Source: an uncultured Duganella sp.
GTDB lineage: Bacteria > Pseudomonadota > Gammaproteobacteria > Burkholderiales > Burkholderiaceae
Direction of reading: 5' to 3'
Assembly: GCA_946482635.1 (NCBI GenBank)
Contig: CAMLSG010000093.1
Location: forward strand, 1-19,184
Length of the DNA: 19,184 bases
Of the stretch, positions 8,689-16,506 are shown in pieces (position 1 is the first letter of the stretch; each line of letters starts with the position of its first letter). A program made the position numbers and the translations under genes. The notes below the pieces were generated by a model, which saw only the letters and a list, made by a program, of their open reading frames with translations, was not told the origin of the DNA and ran no database searches.

Positions 8689-9140
8689 GCGCCACCCTTT
8701 TTGCTTACCCAGCAGGGCACCGGCGCCGCTTCGGTTGCCGTGCCCCAGTCGCTTGGCAGCGCAATGGTCTTCTTGTTGTTGGATTCGTCGATCGTGAAGG
8801 TGAAGCCAGCCATCGGCCCCTTGCCTTGCGCCTGCACGACATAGGTGTTGGCCGTCAGCGTCGGGCACGTGTAGGTAAAGTCATCCGCTGCCGGCAGGGC
8901 CGCATTGGTGCCGGCAACGCAGGCGCCGATATAGGTCCGGTTGTCCTGGAAATATTGCTCCAGCTTGGCGCGCATGCTGGACAGGCTGTTGGTCGCCTGC
9001 GGCAGGCGGCCGCGCTTGACGTAATCGCCATAGGCGGGGATCGCCACGGAGGCAATGATGGCAATAATTGCCACCGTCACCATCAGTTCAATCAGGGTCA
9101 CGCCCGCCTGGCGGGGTGCGGCGGCCTTGTGCTGGTCCAT
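8682..9140 (-). CDS. pilE: Type IV pilin PilE-like minor pilin
   Basis: A pilin of 152 residues. The leader MDQHKAAAPRQAG is cut after G13, and VTLIELMVTVAIIAIIASVA is the conserved N-terminal helix with glutamate at +5 (E18). PAYGDYVKRGRLPQATNSLS follows, as in PilE-type minor pilins of beta- and gammaproteobacteria. Four cysteines in the globular part (two near residues 84-107, two at the end in CWVSKKGGAC) could form disulfides. GGAG lies 8 bases before the ATG. It is the first gene of the minor-pilin operon, whereas in Pseudomonas pilE is the last; it is probably a minor rather than the major pilin because of this context. Confidence 0.9.
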   Translation of the reverse strand: MDQHKAAAPRQAGVTLIELMVTVAIIAIIASVAIPAYGDYVKRGRLPQATNSLSSMRAKLEQYFQDNRTYIGACVAGTNAALPAADDFTYTCPTLTANTYVVQAQGKGPMAGFTFTIDESNNKKTIALPSDWGTATEAAPVPCWVSKKGGAC

Positions 9141-9198
9141 ATATTTGCTCCAATGCAGGTATTCGATAGCGCAAGTCTAGACAAGCAAGCTTGCATTA

Positions 9199-9231
9199 CC
9201 CTGAGGAAAACCTGACAAAACCCTGACAAAG
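9199..9231. promoter_or_regulatory. Three CCTGA direct repeats upstream of pilE (candidate operator)
   Basis: On the plus strand CCTGAGGAAAA begins at 9199, CCTGACAAAAC at 9211 and CCTGACAAAG at 9222, giving spacings of 12 and 11 bases, about one helical turn. Direct repeats at this spacing are the usual layout of OmpR-family regulator sites. They lie in the 97-base gap between the histidine kinase and pilE, followed by a 10-base palindrome (GCAAGCTTGC, 9185-9194) nearer to pilE. Binding by the neighbouring regulator is inference. Confidence 0.4.
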
Positions 9232-9237
9232 ACAAAT

Positions 9238-10578
9238 TCAGGAGGGAAAATACACGGAAAACAGTGCGCCCTGCCCGCTGGCAGGGGTGTCGATGGCAAC
9301 GCTGGCGCCATGGGCAGTGGCGATATCGCGCACGATAGCAAGCCCGATGCCGCTGCCGTTGGTCTTCTGGTCCAGCCGCTGGAAGCGCTGGAACACGGCG
9401 GCGCGCTTGGCCTGGGGAATGCCCGGGCCGGAATCTTCCACGGTCAGCATGCCGCCGCCGAGGTGCGGAAAACAGCTTACCGTCACCGCTCCCTTGGGCG
9501 GGGTGTAGCGGATGGCGTTATCCACCAGGTTGTCGACCAGGTCGCGCAGCATGAAGCGGTCGCCGGTCACCGTGGTCGGAAGCAGGTCGAAGCCCAGGTC
9601 TATCTCCTTGCGCAATGCCTGCTCGACGAAATGCTGGATCGATTCTTCCAGCAACTGGTCGAGCGACAGGCGCTCCATGCGCGTCTTGCGCATGAGCCCC
9701 GGCTCGGCGCGCGCCAGCGCCAGCAACTGGTTGACCTGGCGGATCATGCGTTCGGTCGAAGCCTGCATCATGGCCAGCGAGGCCGCTGCTGTGGGGCTGC
9801 GTTCCTGCCCCGCAAGCAGTTCGATCTGGGTGCGCATGCCGGCCAGCGGGGTGCGCAACTGGTGCGCCACATTGGCCAGGAAATCCTGCTGCGCCTGGGC
9901 GCCCTCGCGCACGCGCTCCAGCAAGCCATTGAAAGAGTGCACCATCGGCATGACTTCCAGCGGCACGCCGGCCGCCGAAATCGGCGACACATCGTCGGCG
10001 CCGCGGGCCTGGATGCCGGCCCGGATGCGGTGCAGGGGCGACAGGCCGTTGGTGACCGAAAACCACACCAGCCCGATCGATGCCAGGGTGAATACCGCCG
10101 CCAGCGGCAGCATGGCGCGCACGATGGCTGTACGCGCCTGGCCGCGCTTGCGCAGCGTCTTGGCCACCACCACAATCGCCTGCTGCTGGCCGGTCAGTAC
10201 CGGCAACGCCACCAGGCGCACGGCGCCCTCCCGCACGACGCCATCCACGGCGGGCGCGCCGGCACGCGCCGGCAGCACCGGCAATGCCGCATCGCCCGCC
10301 ACCAGGCGACCCTGGTTGTCGCGCACGGAAAAATAGACATTGTCGAACTCGTCCTCGCGCAGGGCACGCTCGGCAGCCGGCGGCAAGTCGAGCACCAGCC
10401 TGCCCTCCCGTTCGCCGACCCGCGCCGCCAGCATGGCCGCGGCATCGCCCAGCGACTGGTCAAACGCAATCTGGGCCGGGATCCAGGCCAGCGCATAGCT
10501 CAGCGCCACGCCGGCCAGGTTCAGCAGCAGAACCGGGCCGATCAGCCACTTGAGCAGGCGCAGGCGGATGCTATCCAA
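9238..10578 (-). CDS. Sensor histidine kinase, TctE/QseC type
   Basis: An inner-membrane kinase of 446 residues that would phosphorylate the regulator encoded just upstream. The first membrane helix is at about 12-31 (LIGPVLLLNLAGVALSYALA), followed by a periplasmic domain of about 120 residues resembling the 2CSK_N type of TctE kinases. A second helix lies near 153-174. The H-box is AHQLRTPLAG with H239, the N-box DNLVDNAIRYTP is near 350, and the G-boxes are DSGPGIP and GSGIGLAIV. All catalytic parts look intact. No ATG or GTG fits the N-terminus; the only reasonable start is TTG at 10578, five bases after the regulator stop, with GGGTAAG upstream. A longer frame to 10794 would read through the regulator gene. 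No terminator is seen after the stop. The signal sensed is unknown. Confidence 0.93.
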   Translation of the reverse strand: MDSIRLRLLKWLIGPVLLLNLAGVALSYALAWIPAQIAFDQSLGDAAAMLAARVGEREGRLVLDLPPAAERALREDEFDNVYFSVRDNQGRLVAGDAALPVLPARAGAPAVDGVVREGAVRLVALPVLTGQQQAIVVVAKTLRKRGQARTAIVRAMLPLAAVFTLASIGLVWFSVTNGLSPLHRIRAGIQARGADDVSPISAAGVPLEVMPMVHSFNGLLERVREGAQAQQDFLANVAHQLRTPLAGMRTQIELLAGQERSPTAAASLAMMQASTERMIRQVNQLLALARAEPGLMRKTRMERLSLDQLLEESIQHFVEQALRKEIDLGFDLLPTTVTGDRFMLRDLVDNLVDNAIRYTPPKGAVTVSCFPHLGGGMLTVEDSGPGIPQAKRAAVFQRFQRLDQKTNGSGIGLAIVRDIATAHGASVAIDTPASGQGALFSVYFPS

Positions 10579-10583
10579 GTGGC

Positions 10584-11255
10584 TTACCCATTGGCCGCCT
10601 CCAGCATATAGCCAAAGCCGCGGATGGTGCGGATGCTGATGCCGGCATCCGCGGTTTTCTGCCGGATGCGCGAGATGTAGACTTCCACCGCATTGGGCGT
10701 GACATCTTCGCCCCATGGCAGGATGGCATCGATGATCTGCTGCTTGCTGACCACCCGCGCACTGTGCTGCAGCAGGTATTCCAGCACCGCCCATTCGCGC
10801 ACCGACAGGTCGATGACCGTATCGCGCACGCGGGCGCGCTTGGCGCCCAGGTCCAGCGCCAGCTCGCCCATTTGCAGCACGCTGGGCTTGGGCGCATGGC
10901 GCCGCGCCAGGGCGCGCAAGCGCGCCACCAGCTCCGGCGTGGCAAACGGCTTGACCAGGTAATCGTCGGCGCCCATTTCCAGGCCGCGCACGCGGTCTTC
11001 CACCGCATCGCGGGCCGTCAGCAACAGCACCGGCAACTGGCTGCCGCGCGCGCGCAGGCGGCGCACCACTTCGAAGCCGTCCAGGCCGGGCAAGCCGATA
11101 TCGAGCACCAGCACGTCGGCCGGGCCGGGCCGCTGCAGCATGGCGTCCGCTTCGCTGCCGTTTTGCAGCAGCTCCACCTTCATGCCATGGCCGGACAAGA
11201 CCCGGACCACGCCATCGGCCAATATTGCGTCGTCTTCTACCAGGATTACGTGCAT
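10584..11255 (-). CDS. OmpR-family response regulator
   Basis: A DNA-binding regulator of 223 residues. The receiver domain has acidic residues D8/D9, phospho-acceptor D52 (LVLDIGLPG), T80 and K102 (VKP). The winged-helix effector domain covers about 125-218, with VREWAVLEYLLQH, VEVYISRIRQK and the closing IRTIRGFGYML. It resembles the TctD/QseB group. The ATG at 11255 was chosen because the receiver begins there and because a promoter candidate would start the transcript about 20 bases upstream. It has no Shine-Dalgarno, and longer in-frame starts (to 11327) add residues outside the family. It is co-transcribed with the kinase and lies upstream of the pilin operon, so the pilins are possible targets (inference). 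Confidence 0.94.
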   Translation of the reverse strand: MHVILVEDDAILADGVVRVLSGHGMKVELLQNGSEADAMLQRPGPADVLVLDIGLPGLDGFEVVRRLRARGSQLPVLLLTARDAVEDRVRGLEMGADDYLVKPFATPELVARLRALARRHAPKPSVLQMGELALDLGAKRARVRDTVIDLSVREWAVLEYLLQHSARVVSKQQIIDAILPWGEDVTPNAVEVYISRIRQKTADAGISIRTIRGFGYMLEAANG

Positions 11256-11283
11256 GGGGAATCGAATAGATTGATTACCGCGC

Positions 11284-11313
11284 ATTATGCCCCGTTTCAT
11301 CACGAGGTAACAA
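11284..11313 (-). promoter_or_regulatory. Putative sigma-70 promoter for the two-component operon
   Basis: Minus strand: -35 TTGTTA (11313-11308), 18-base spacer, -10 CATAAT (11289-11284). The predicted transcript start near 11277 leaves a leader of about 22 bases before the regulator ATG. This supports the shorter start of that gene. Prediction from sequence only. Confidence 0.45.
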
Positions 11314-11364
11314 TTGCCTTGCATCATTATCGCGCCTCAAAAGAACCCAACCCGACGCCCGATC

Positions 11365-13386
11365 ATGATCCTCCTTCGCCCCGCAATCGCCCTCATGCAG
11401 AGCATGCGACTGCTGCCCAAATTCGTCCTCGTCTCGCTGGTTTTCCTGCTGCCATTGCTCCTGGCATCCGGCCTGCTGGTGGCCGAACTGCATAAATCGG
11501 TGGCCTTCACCATCCAGGAACGGCAAGGCCTGGCCTATATCCGCCAGTTGCACGAGCTGCGCCGCCACCTGCAGGAAAAACGCAATCTCGAACACCTGCG
11601 CCTGGCCGCCAGCCAGCAGGGCGCCGCCAGCGGCATCAGCGCCGCCGGCCAGGCCGCGAGCGCCGCGCTGGCCGGCCTGCAGCCGCGCGCCATCGGGCCG
11701 CTGGCCGGTCTGCCGGCCCAGGCCGAACTGGAACAAGGCTGGCGGCAGCTGCAGCAGCGCCAGGCCAGCCTCGATGCGCGCGCCAGCTTCGCCGCGCACA
11801 GCAAACTGATCGCACAAGCCGATGCCCTTGCCGCCGTCGCGGCCGACCGCGCCCGCCTGTCGCTCGACCCGGAAGTACGCAGCGTCTACCTGGTAGCAGC
11901 CTTCCTCAAGACACTGCCGGACCTGGCCGAAAACCTGTCGGTGATTACCGGCCGCGGCGCCGCCTACATCGACAGCGGCCTGTTTGAAGCCAACGAAGAC
12001 CAGATGCTGAACGCCACGGCCATGCTGGCCCGCCATGAGCTGGAACGCCTGCCAGCCCAGTACCAGGGCATCCTGGCCAACAATCCCGGCCAGGCGCCGG
12101 TCCTGGAACCGCGCCTGGCAGCCGTGCCCGGCGCCCTCGCCTTCCTGGAACGCGCCCGCAGCGAGGTGCTGAACTCCTACAACCAGACCAGCGGCAAGGA
12201 ATTCAACGCCGCCGGACTGCAAGCGGCTGCGGGCCTGCACGCCCTGTCCACCAGCAGCGCCGAGGCGCTGGAGCACTTGCTGGCCGAACGCGCCGCCCAG
12301 GACACCCTGCGCCGCAATGCTGTGGCCGCCGTGGTGCTGCTCGCCATCGCCCTGGCCGCCTGGCTGGGCGCCGGCTTCTACGCCTCGTTCACGCGCGACA
12401 TCCGCCAGTTGAATCGTGCAGTGCATGCCGCTGCCGCGGGCGACCTCAGTGTCCGCATCGCCTCCCCGGCGCAAGATGAAATCGGCGGCCTGGCCAACGC
12501 CTTCAGCACCATGACCGAAGCGCTGGAAAGCGTGCTGGCCGATATCCGCAGCGGCGCGGCCCGCATTGCCAGCGCGGCCGACGAACTGGCCAGCGGCAGC
12601 ACGGCGCTGAACGGCTCCACCAACACGCAGGCTGACGCGCTGCACGTGACTGTCAACGCGATGGAAGAACTCGATGCAGCCGTGCGCCGCAATAGCGCCC
12701 ACGCCGACGATGGCCGCCAGCTGGTGCAGCATGCCGCCGGCGTCGCCCGGCGCGGCGGCGCCAGCGTGGGCGCCGTGGTCGACACGATGGCAGCAATTCG
12801 CAGCAGTTCCGATCGCATTGCCGACATCATCGGCGTGATTGACGGCATCGCCTTCCAGACAAATATTCTTGCCCTGAACGCCGCCGTGGAAGCGGCACGG
12901 GCCGGCAACCATGGCCGCGGCTTCGCCGTGGTTGCCAGCGAAGTGCGCAACCTGGCCCAGCGCTCGGCCGCCGCCGCGCTGGAAATCAAGCACCTGATCG
13001 GCGACTCGGTCAGCAAGGTGGAAAGCGGCAACGCCCAGGTCGACGCCGCCGGCGCCACCATGCAGCAAGTGGTGGCATCCGTCCGCAGCATGGAAGAGGT
13101 GATTGCGCGCATTACCGCGGCCGAAGCCGGCCAGCGCAGCGAGATTGCCCGCATCAATGGCGCCCTGCACCGCATCGACGACATGACGCGCCAGAACGCG
13201 GCGCTGGTGGTGCAAGCCTCGGAAAGCGCCAGCCGTGTCCATGCGGAAACCGCGATGCTGACCCACGCCCTGGGCCAGTTTCGCCTGAAAAAAGGGGACG
13301 TAACTCTTTTTGCCCCGCCGCAGGCGAAAAAAAGGAGTACGTCCCCTTTTTTCAACAGTGCGCCAGCCAAAATTACAATGTTGTAG
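11365..13386 (+). CDS. Methyl-accepting chemotaxis protein
   Basis: A 673-residue chemoreceptor. Membrane helix 1 is at about 20-39 and helix 2 at about 319-339, enclosing a large periplasmic sensor of about 280 residues that I cannot assign to a ligand family. A HAMP domain (about 340-393) leads to the signalling coiled coil, with the hairpin tip near 498-535 ([17 protein letters not shown], then [15 protein letters not shown]) that contacts CheA/CheW. No CheR-binding pentapeptide ends the protein. Instead, the last 30 or so residues, after LGQFRL, come from a palindromic repeat (see repeat feature). The start at ATG 11365 is a judgement: it lacks a Shine-Dalgarno, a TTG at 11314 has GAGG 6 bases before it, and ATG 11395 is also possible. 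The gene is divergent from the two-component operon. The family is certain; start and tail are uncertain. Confidence 0.93.
   Translation: MILLRPAIALMQSMRLLPKFVLVSLVFLLPLLLASGLLVAELHKSVAFTIQERQGLAYIRQLHELRRHLQEKRNLEHLRLAASQQGAASGISAAGQAASAALAGLQPRAIGPLAGLPAQAELEQGWRQLQQRQASLDARASFAAHSKLIAQADALAAVAADRARLSLDPEVRSVYLVAAFLKTLPDLAENLSVITGRGAAYIDSGLFEANEDQMLNATAMLARHELERLPAQYQGILANNPGQAPVLEPRLAAVPGALAFLERARSEVLNSYNQTSGKEFNAAGLQAAAGLHALSTSSAEALEHLLAERAAQDTLRRNAVAAVVLLAIALAAWLGAGFYASFTRDIRQLNRAVHAAAAGDLSVRIASPAQDEIGGLANAFSTMTEALESVLADIRSGAARIASAADELASGSTALNGSTNTQADALHVTVNAMEELDAAVRRNSAHADDGRQLVQHAAGVARRGGASVGAVVDTMAAIRSSSDRIADIIGVIDGIAFQTNILALNAAVEAARAGNHGRGFAVVASEVRNLAQRSAAAALEIKHLIGDSVSKVESGNAQVDAAGATMQQVVASVRSMEEVIARITAAEAGQRSEIARINGALHRIDDMTRQNAALVVQASESASRVHAETAMLTHALGQFRLKKGDVTLFAPPQAKKRSTSPFFNSAPAKITML
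13288..13352. repeat. Imperfect palindromic repeat inside the 3' end of the chemoreceptor gene
   Basis: The left arm AAAAAAGGGGACGTA (13288-13302) and the right arm TACGTCCCCTTTTTT (13338-13352) are perfect inverted copies of 15 bases. Inside them, ACTCTTTTT and AAAAAAAGGAG continue the symmetry imperfectly around a GC-rich centre (CGCCGCAGGCG). A-runs flanking GGGGAC and a GC-rich core recall repetitive extragenic palindromes mobilised by RAYT-type transposases. That class assignment is from memory of similar elements. The repeat lies inside the reading frame and encodes most of the receptor's C-terminal tail. The hairpin followed by six T could also act as an intrinsic terminator. Confidence 0.75.
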
Positions 13387-13442
13387 GACTAGCCTGACAA
13401 ACTGCCATGTTGCCAGCCTACATGATGGAGGTAACAGGTCTT

Positions 13443-13469
13443 ATGTTCATCGCTCACATAGAAAATTAA
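13443..13469 (+). other. Possible 8-codon leader peptide before the Crp/Fnr gene
   Basis: A full Shine-Dalgarno GGAGGTAA (13427-13434) lies 8 bases before an ATG that opens an 8-codon frame, MFIAHIEN, ending in TAA. It is 81 bases before the Crp/Fnr start, in the 164-base gap that otherwise shows no gene. An overlapping frame starts at 13407 in the same phase (20 codons) and shares the stop. This could be a leader peptide or simply a fortuitous match; nothing in the peptide (no residue run) points to attenuation. Confidence 0.25.
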
Positions 13470-13550
13470 AGTATTACCAACGCGATCGGCAAGCAGCACC
13501 CCTAAGAATGCCGACTGCAATACCGTGTACTTTAGTTCTGTGAGGATAAA

Positions 13551-14360
13551 ATGAACAACACTCAACTTAGCGTCTCTGCCAAGAACTCGCTGTCGCAAGC
13601 AATGCCTATTGGTTCGACGGAGTTCAAAGTTGCGTCCCGGCCGGTTGTCAGCTACAGCGGCGCCCAGCAAAACGAATTGCTGGCAGCCCTCCCTCGTGAA
13701 GCACTGGAGTCCCTGTTCGAGCACCTGGAACTGGTGCAGCTTCCTTTCGGCAAGGAACTGTTTGAATTTGGCAGCAAGCTGGAATACGTTTATTTCCCGA
13801 CCACCGCCATCCTGTCCCTGCTGTATGTGATGGAAGACGGCGCCACCACCGAAATCGCCGTGGTCGGCCACGAAGGCGTGGTCGGCGTCTCGATGTTCGC
13901 CGGTGAGCGCGCCATGAGCACCGCCGTGGTGCAAAGCGCCGGCTACGGCTACCGCCTGAAAGCGCAGGCCCTGCGCGATGCCTTCAACCAGGGCGGCGCC
14001 CTGCCCCAGCTACTGATGCGCTACAACGCGGCGCTGTTCGCCCAGATGGCCCAGAACGCCGTCGGCGGCCGCCACAGCTCGATCGAGCAGAAACTGTGCC
14101 GCTGGCTGCTGGACCGCCTGGACCGTTCCCCAAGCAATGAACTGAAGGTGACCCAGGAAATGATTTCGATCATGCTGGGCGTGCGCCGCGAATCGATCAC
14201 CGCTGCCGCCGGCAAGCTGCAGGAAGACGGCATGATCACCTACCGACGCGGCAACATCACCGTCATTGATCGTGAAGGTCTGGAACGTTACGCGGGTGAG
14301 TGCTATAAGGTGGCGAAGATTGAATATGATCGCCTGCTCGCTGATGTAGCTTGCTGCTAG
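13551..14360 (+). CDS. Crp/Fnr-family transcriptional regulator
   Basis: A 269-residue regulator. A cyclic-nucleotide-binding-like beta-barrel covers about 45-165, a dimerisation helix follows (ALFAQMAQNAVGGRHSSIEQ), and a Crp-type helix-turn-helix lies at about 199-240 (VTQEMISIMLGVRRESITAA). An N-terminal lead of about 35 residues is polar. There are no Fnr-type cysteine clusters at the N-terminus. By eye, the loop that holds the cAMP phosphate in Crp lacks the conserved Arg-Ser pair (VGVSMFAGERAMSTAVV), so cAMP is unlikely to be the ligand. GAGGATAAA precedes the ATG. The last 98 bases overlap head-on with the 3' end of the histidine kinase on the other strand. Target genes and effector are unknown. 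Confidence 0.93.
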   Translation: MNNTQLSVSAKNSLSQAMPIGSTEFKVASRPVVSYSGAQQNELLAALPREALESLFEHLELVQLPFGKELFEFGSKLEYVYFPTTAILSLLYVMEDGATTEIAVVGHEGVVGVSMFAGERAMSTAVVQSAGYGYRLKAQALRDAFNQGGALPQLLMRYNAALFAQMAQNAVGGRHSSIEQKLCRWLLDRLDRSPSNELKVTQEMISIMLGVRRESITAAAGKLQEDGMITYRRGNITVIDREGLERYAGECYKVAKIEYDRLLADVACC

Positions 14361-15801
14361 GCTGCAGCATCGCCGGGGGCACGCCGCCAGTGCGCTTGCC
14401 CCGGCCCCTCAGGGGAATATACACCTCGATACAGGTACCCCGGTCTCCCCGCCCACGGCGGATATTCAGAATCCCACCCAGCAGCAAAGCCCGCTCCCGC
14501 ATCCCCAGCAAGCCATGCGACATTGGCTTGGCCAGCGTCGGCGCGGCAATCCCGATACCGTCGTCGATAATACGCAGCACCAGCATGTCGTCGCGCTGCA
14601 GCTTGAGCGAAACGCTGACGTGGCCGGCCTTGGCGTATTTGCGGATATTGGTCAGCGATTCCTGCACGATGCGGAACAGCGCAATCGACAGGCTGCTGTC
14701 GCCGGCCTTGGCCACCGCATCGATGTCGGCGCCAATCTCGGTCTCGCATGGGATGTTCGTCATGCGCGTGAAGTCTTCGCAATAGCTGTCGATGGCCGCG
14801 CACAGGCCCAGGTTGTCCAGCAGGCTTGGGCGCAGGTCTTCGATGATGCGGCGTTTCAGTTCCACCGTGTCGACCAGGGTGCCGCGTGCGCGGCGCAACT
14901 GGGCCGCCAGTTCCGGATTGGTCTTTTGCAGCTGGTGGGCGACGGCCGCGATATCCATGCTGATCGAGGTCAGGTTGGCGCCCATCTCGTCGTGCAGCTC
15001 GCGCGACAGGCGCATCTTCTCTTCCTCGCTGATCGAGATCAGGTGGCGCGACAACACGGAGAGCTGCTCGGTACGCTGCTGCACCATCGACTCCAGGCTT
15101 TCGTTCGAGAGCTGCAGCGCATGTTCGACTGCCGCACGATGCACGAAGCTGCGCCGCACCAGCTGGTAGAACATCACAAGGACGACGATGGCGATGGCAT
15201 TGATGCCGGCGCCCATCACGACTGCCTTCTGGTATTCCTGGTAAAAACTGGCGGCGCGCGCGGACATGGCTTCGCCCTGCTCGCGCACCATGATCACCAC
15301 TTGCAGGCGGATTTCATCCATGCCGCTGCGCTCGTCGCTGACCTTGGCAATGTTGACGATGTCATCCAGGCCGCCGTGCTTGTAGACTTCGATGGCCTGG
15401 GTCAGGATGGCAACGCGCTTGCGCACCAGCACCTGCAGCTGCTGCAGGTTCTTCAACTGGATCGGATTATTGGCGAGCAGTTTTTCCAGCTCGCGGAACT
15501 GGTGCTCGGATTCGGTCACCACCGAACGCGTCGGGCCAAGATAGGCTTCCTTGCCGGAGATGAAATAGCCGCGCGCACTGCTGTCGGCATCCAGCACCAG
15601 CACATTGAGGTATTGCAGGCGCTCGGCCACGCGCGAACTGAGCGCCAGCTGTTCGTTGGCGCCTTTCAGCGACTGCAGGTTGTGGAACAGGCTGAACCCG
15701 TTGACGATCAGGATCAGCGCGCAGGTGACGCACAGGAGCGTTTTATAAAGCGGCAGGCGGTGCCGCGGCGCCGGTTCGATGGTGAAGTACATTTTCCCCA
15801 T
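14263..15801 (-). CDS. CHASE3 sensor histidine kinase, NarL/HisKA_3 type
   Basis: A membrane kinase of 512 residues. Helix 1 is at about 21-39, a periplasmic CHASE3-like helical domain follows (LNVLVLDADSSARGYFISGK is characteristic), and helix 2 is at about 191-213. The HisKA_3 dimerisation domain has the phospho-acceptor H270 (SRELHDEMGANL); the ATPase domain has the N-box VQESLTNIRKYA near 377 and the G-box DDGIGI. It should phosphorylate the LuxR-type regulator encoded 72 bases upstream. After the usual end of the ATPase domain (CIEVYIPLRG) comes a tail of roughly 45 residues, about 32 of them antisense to the Crp/Fnr gene. The ATG at 15801 lacks a Shine-Dalgarno; an in-frame ATG at 15792 is close. 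A small hairpin (GCAGCA-AGA-TGCTGC, 15811-15825) sits just before the start. Confidence 0.93.
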   Translation of the reverse strand: MGKMYFTIEPAPRHRLPLYKTLLCVTCALILIVNGFSLFHNLQSLKGANEQLALSSRVAERLQYLNVLVLDADSSARGYFISGKEAYLGPTRSVVTESEHQFRELEKLLANNPIQLKNLQQLQVLVRKRVAILTQAIEVYKHGGLDDIVNIAKVSDERSGMDEIRLQVVIMVREQGEAMSARAASFYQEYQKAVVMGAGINAIAIVVLVMFYQLVRRSFVHRAAVEHALQLSNESLESMVQQRTEQLSVLSRHLISISEEEKMRLSRELHDEMGANLTSISMDIAAVAHQLQKTNPELAAQLRRARGTLVDTVELKRRIIEDLRPSLLDNLGLCAAIDSYCEDFTRMTNIPCETEIGADIDAVAKAGDSSLSIALFRIVQESLTNIRKYAKAGHVSVSLKLQRDDMLVLRIIDDGIGIAAPTLAKPMSHGLLGMRERALLLGGILNIRRGRGDRGTCIEVYIPLRGRGKRTGGVPPAMLQPSSKLHQRAGDHIQSSPPYSTHPRNVPDLHDQ

Positions 15802-15873
15802 TATAGACCCGCAGCAAGATGCTGCCGCACGGAAAGCTAATTGTGCAGCACCGCAAAAGTGTAACGAGACGTA

Positions 15874-16506
15874 TCAGTCCAGCAAATTGTTCTTCATAGC
15901 GTAGTACGTCAAGTCACTATTAGACTGCAAGCCCATCTTCTCCATAATGCGCGTGCGATACGTACTGACGGTTTTGATGCTCAGCGAAAGCGCCGTGCCG
16001 ATGTCGGACACGGTGGCGCCGCGCGCCAGGCGCAGGAACACCTGGAATTCGCGGTCCGACAGCTCCGTATGCAGGGCCGTATTCGGGTCGCGGTCGAAGC
16101 TTTGTGCCAGCAACTCGCCCACTTGCGAGCTGACATAGCGGCGGCCCTGGTGCACGGTGCGCACGGCATTGATCAGCTCTTCCGCCTCGCATTCCTTGTT
16201 CAGGTACCCGTTGGCGCCCATCTTGAACAGGTTGAGCGCATATTGCTGGGCTGGATAGCCGGACAGGATCAGCACCGGCAGGTCCGGCTGGCCCTGGCGG
16301 ATGGTACGCAGAGTATCGATACCGCTCTGGTCCGGCATGGCGATGTCAAGCAACAGCACGTCGCACACTTCCTTGCGTGCGATGTCGAGCGCTTCGCGCC
16401 CGGTGCTGCCTTCAGCGACTACGCTGAATTCGTCCGACGACGAAAAGATTTGCTTGAAACCCGCCCGTACAATCTGGTGGTCGTCACAGATGGCTACGCG
16501 AATCAT
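15874..16506 (-). CDS. NarL/LuxR-family response regulator
   Basis: A 210-residue regulator. The receiver has D8/D9, phospho-acceptor D54 (LLLDIAMPDQSG), S82 and K104. The C-terminal LuxR-type helix-turn-helix is at about 148-205 (LSDREFQVFLRLARGATVSD, then LSIKTVSTYRTRIMEKMGL). It resembles GacA/UvrY and NarL proteins. GAGGG lies 6 bases before the ATG at 16506. It precedes the CHASE3 kinase on the same strand with a 72-base gap, so the two form a regulator-first operon. A TACAAT hexamer at 16588-16583 could be a -10 box, but no matching -35 is convincing. Confidence 0.95.
   Translation of the reverse strand: MIRVAICDDHQIVRAGFKQIFSSSDEFSVVAEGSTGREALDIARKEVCDVLLLDIAMPDQSGIDTLRTIRQGQPDLPVLILSGYPAQQYALNLFKMGANGYLNKECEAEELINAVRTVHQGRRYVSSQVGELLAQSFDRDPNTALHTELSDREFQVFLRLARGATVSDIGTALSLSIKTVSTYRTRIMEKMGLQSNSDLTYYAMKNNLLD

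Noticed and set aside
11275..13266. 663-codon minus-strand open frame antisense to the chemoreceptor
   Set aside because: Gly/His/Arg-rich translation without motifs. The plus-strand frame has HAMP and signalling domains.
13389..13934. 181-codon minus-strand open frame antisense to the Crp/Fnr gene and its upstream region
   Set aside because: Antisense shadow: composition unlike real proteins here and no ribosome binding site. The overlapping Crp/Fnr gene is convincing.
15800..15805. Perfect TATAAT on the minus strand overlapping the CHASE3 kinase start codon
   Set aside because: No acceptable -35 hexamer at 16-18 bases, and its position over the ATG makes a promoter role doubtful.
14515..15840. 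Long plus-strand open frame antisense to the CHASE3 kinase
   Set aside because: No recognisable protein pattern; the kinase on the minus strand is complete.
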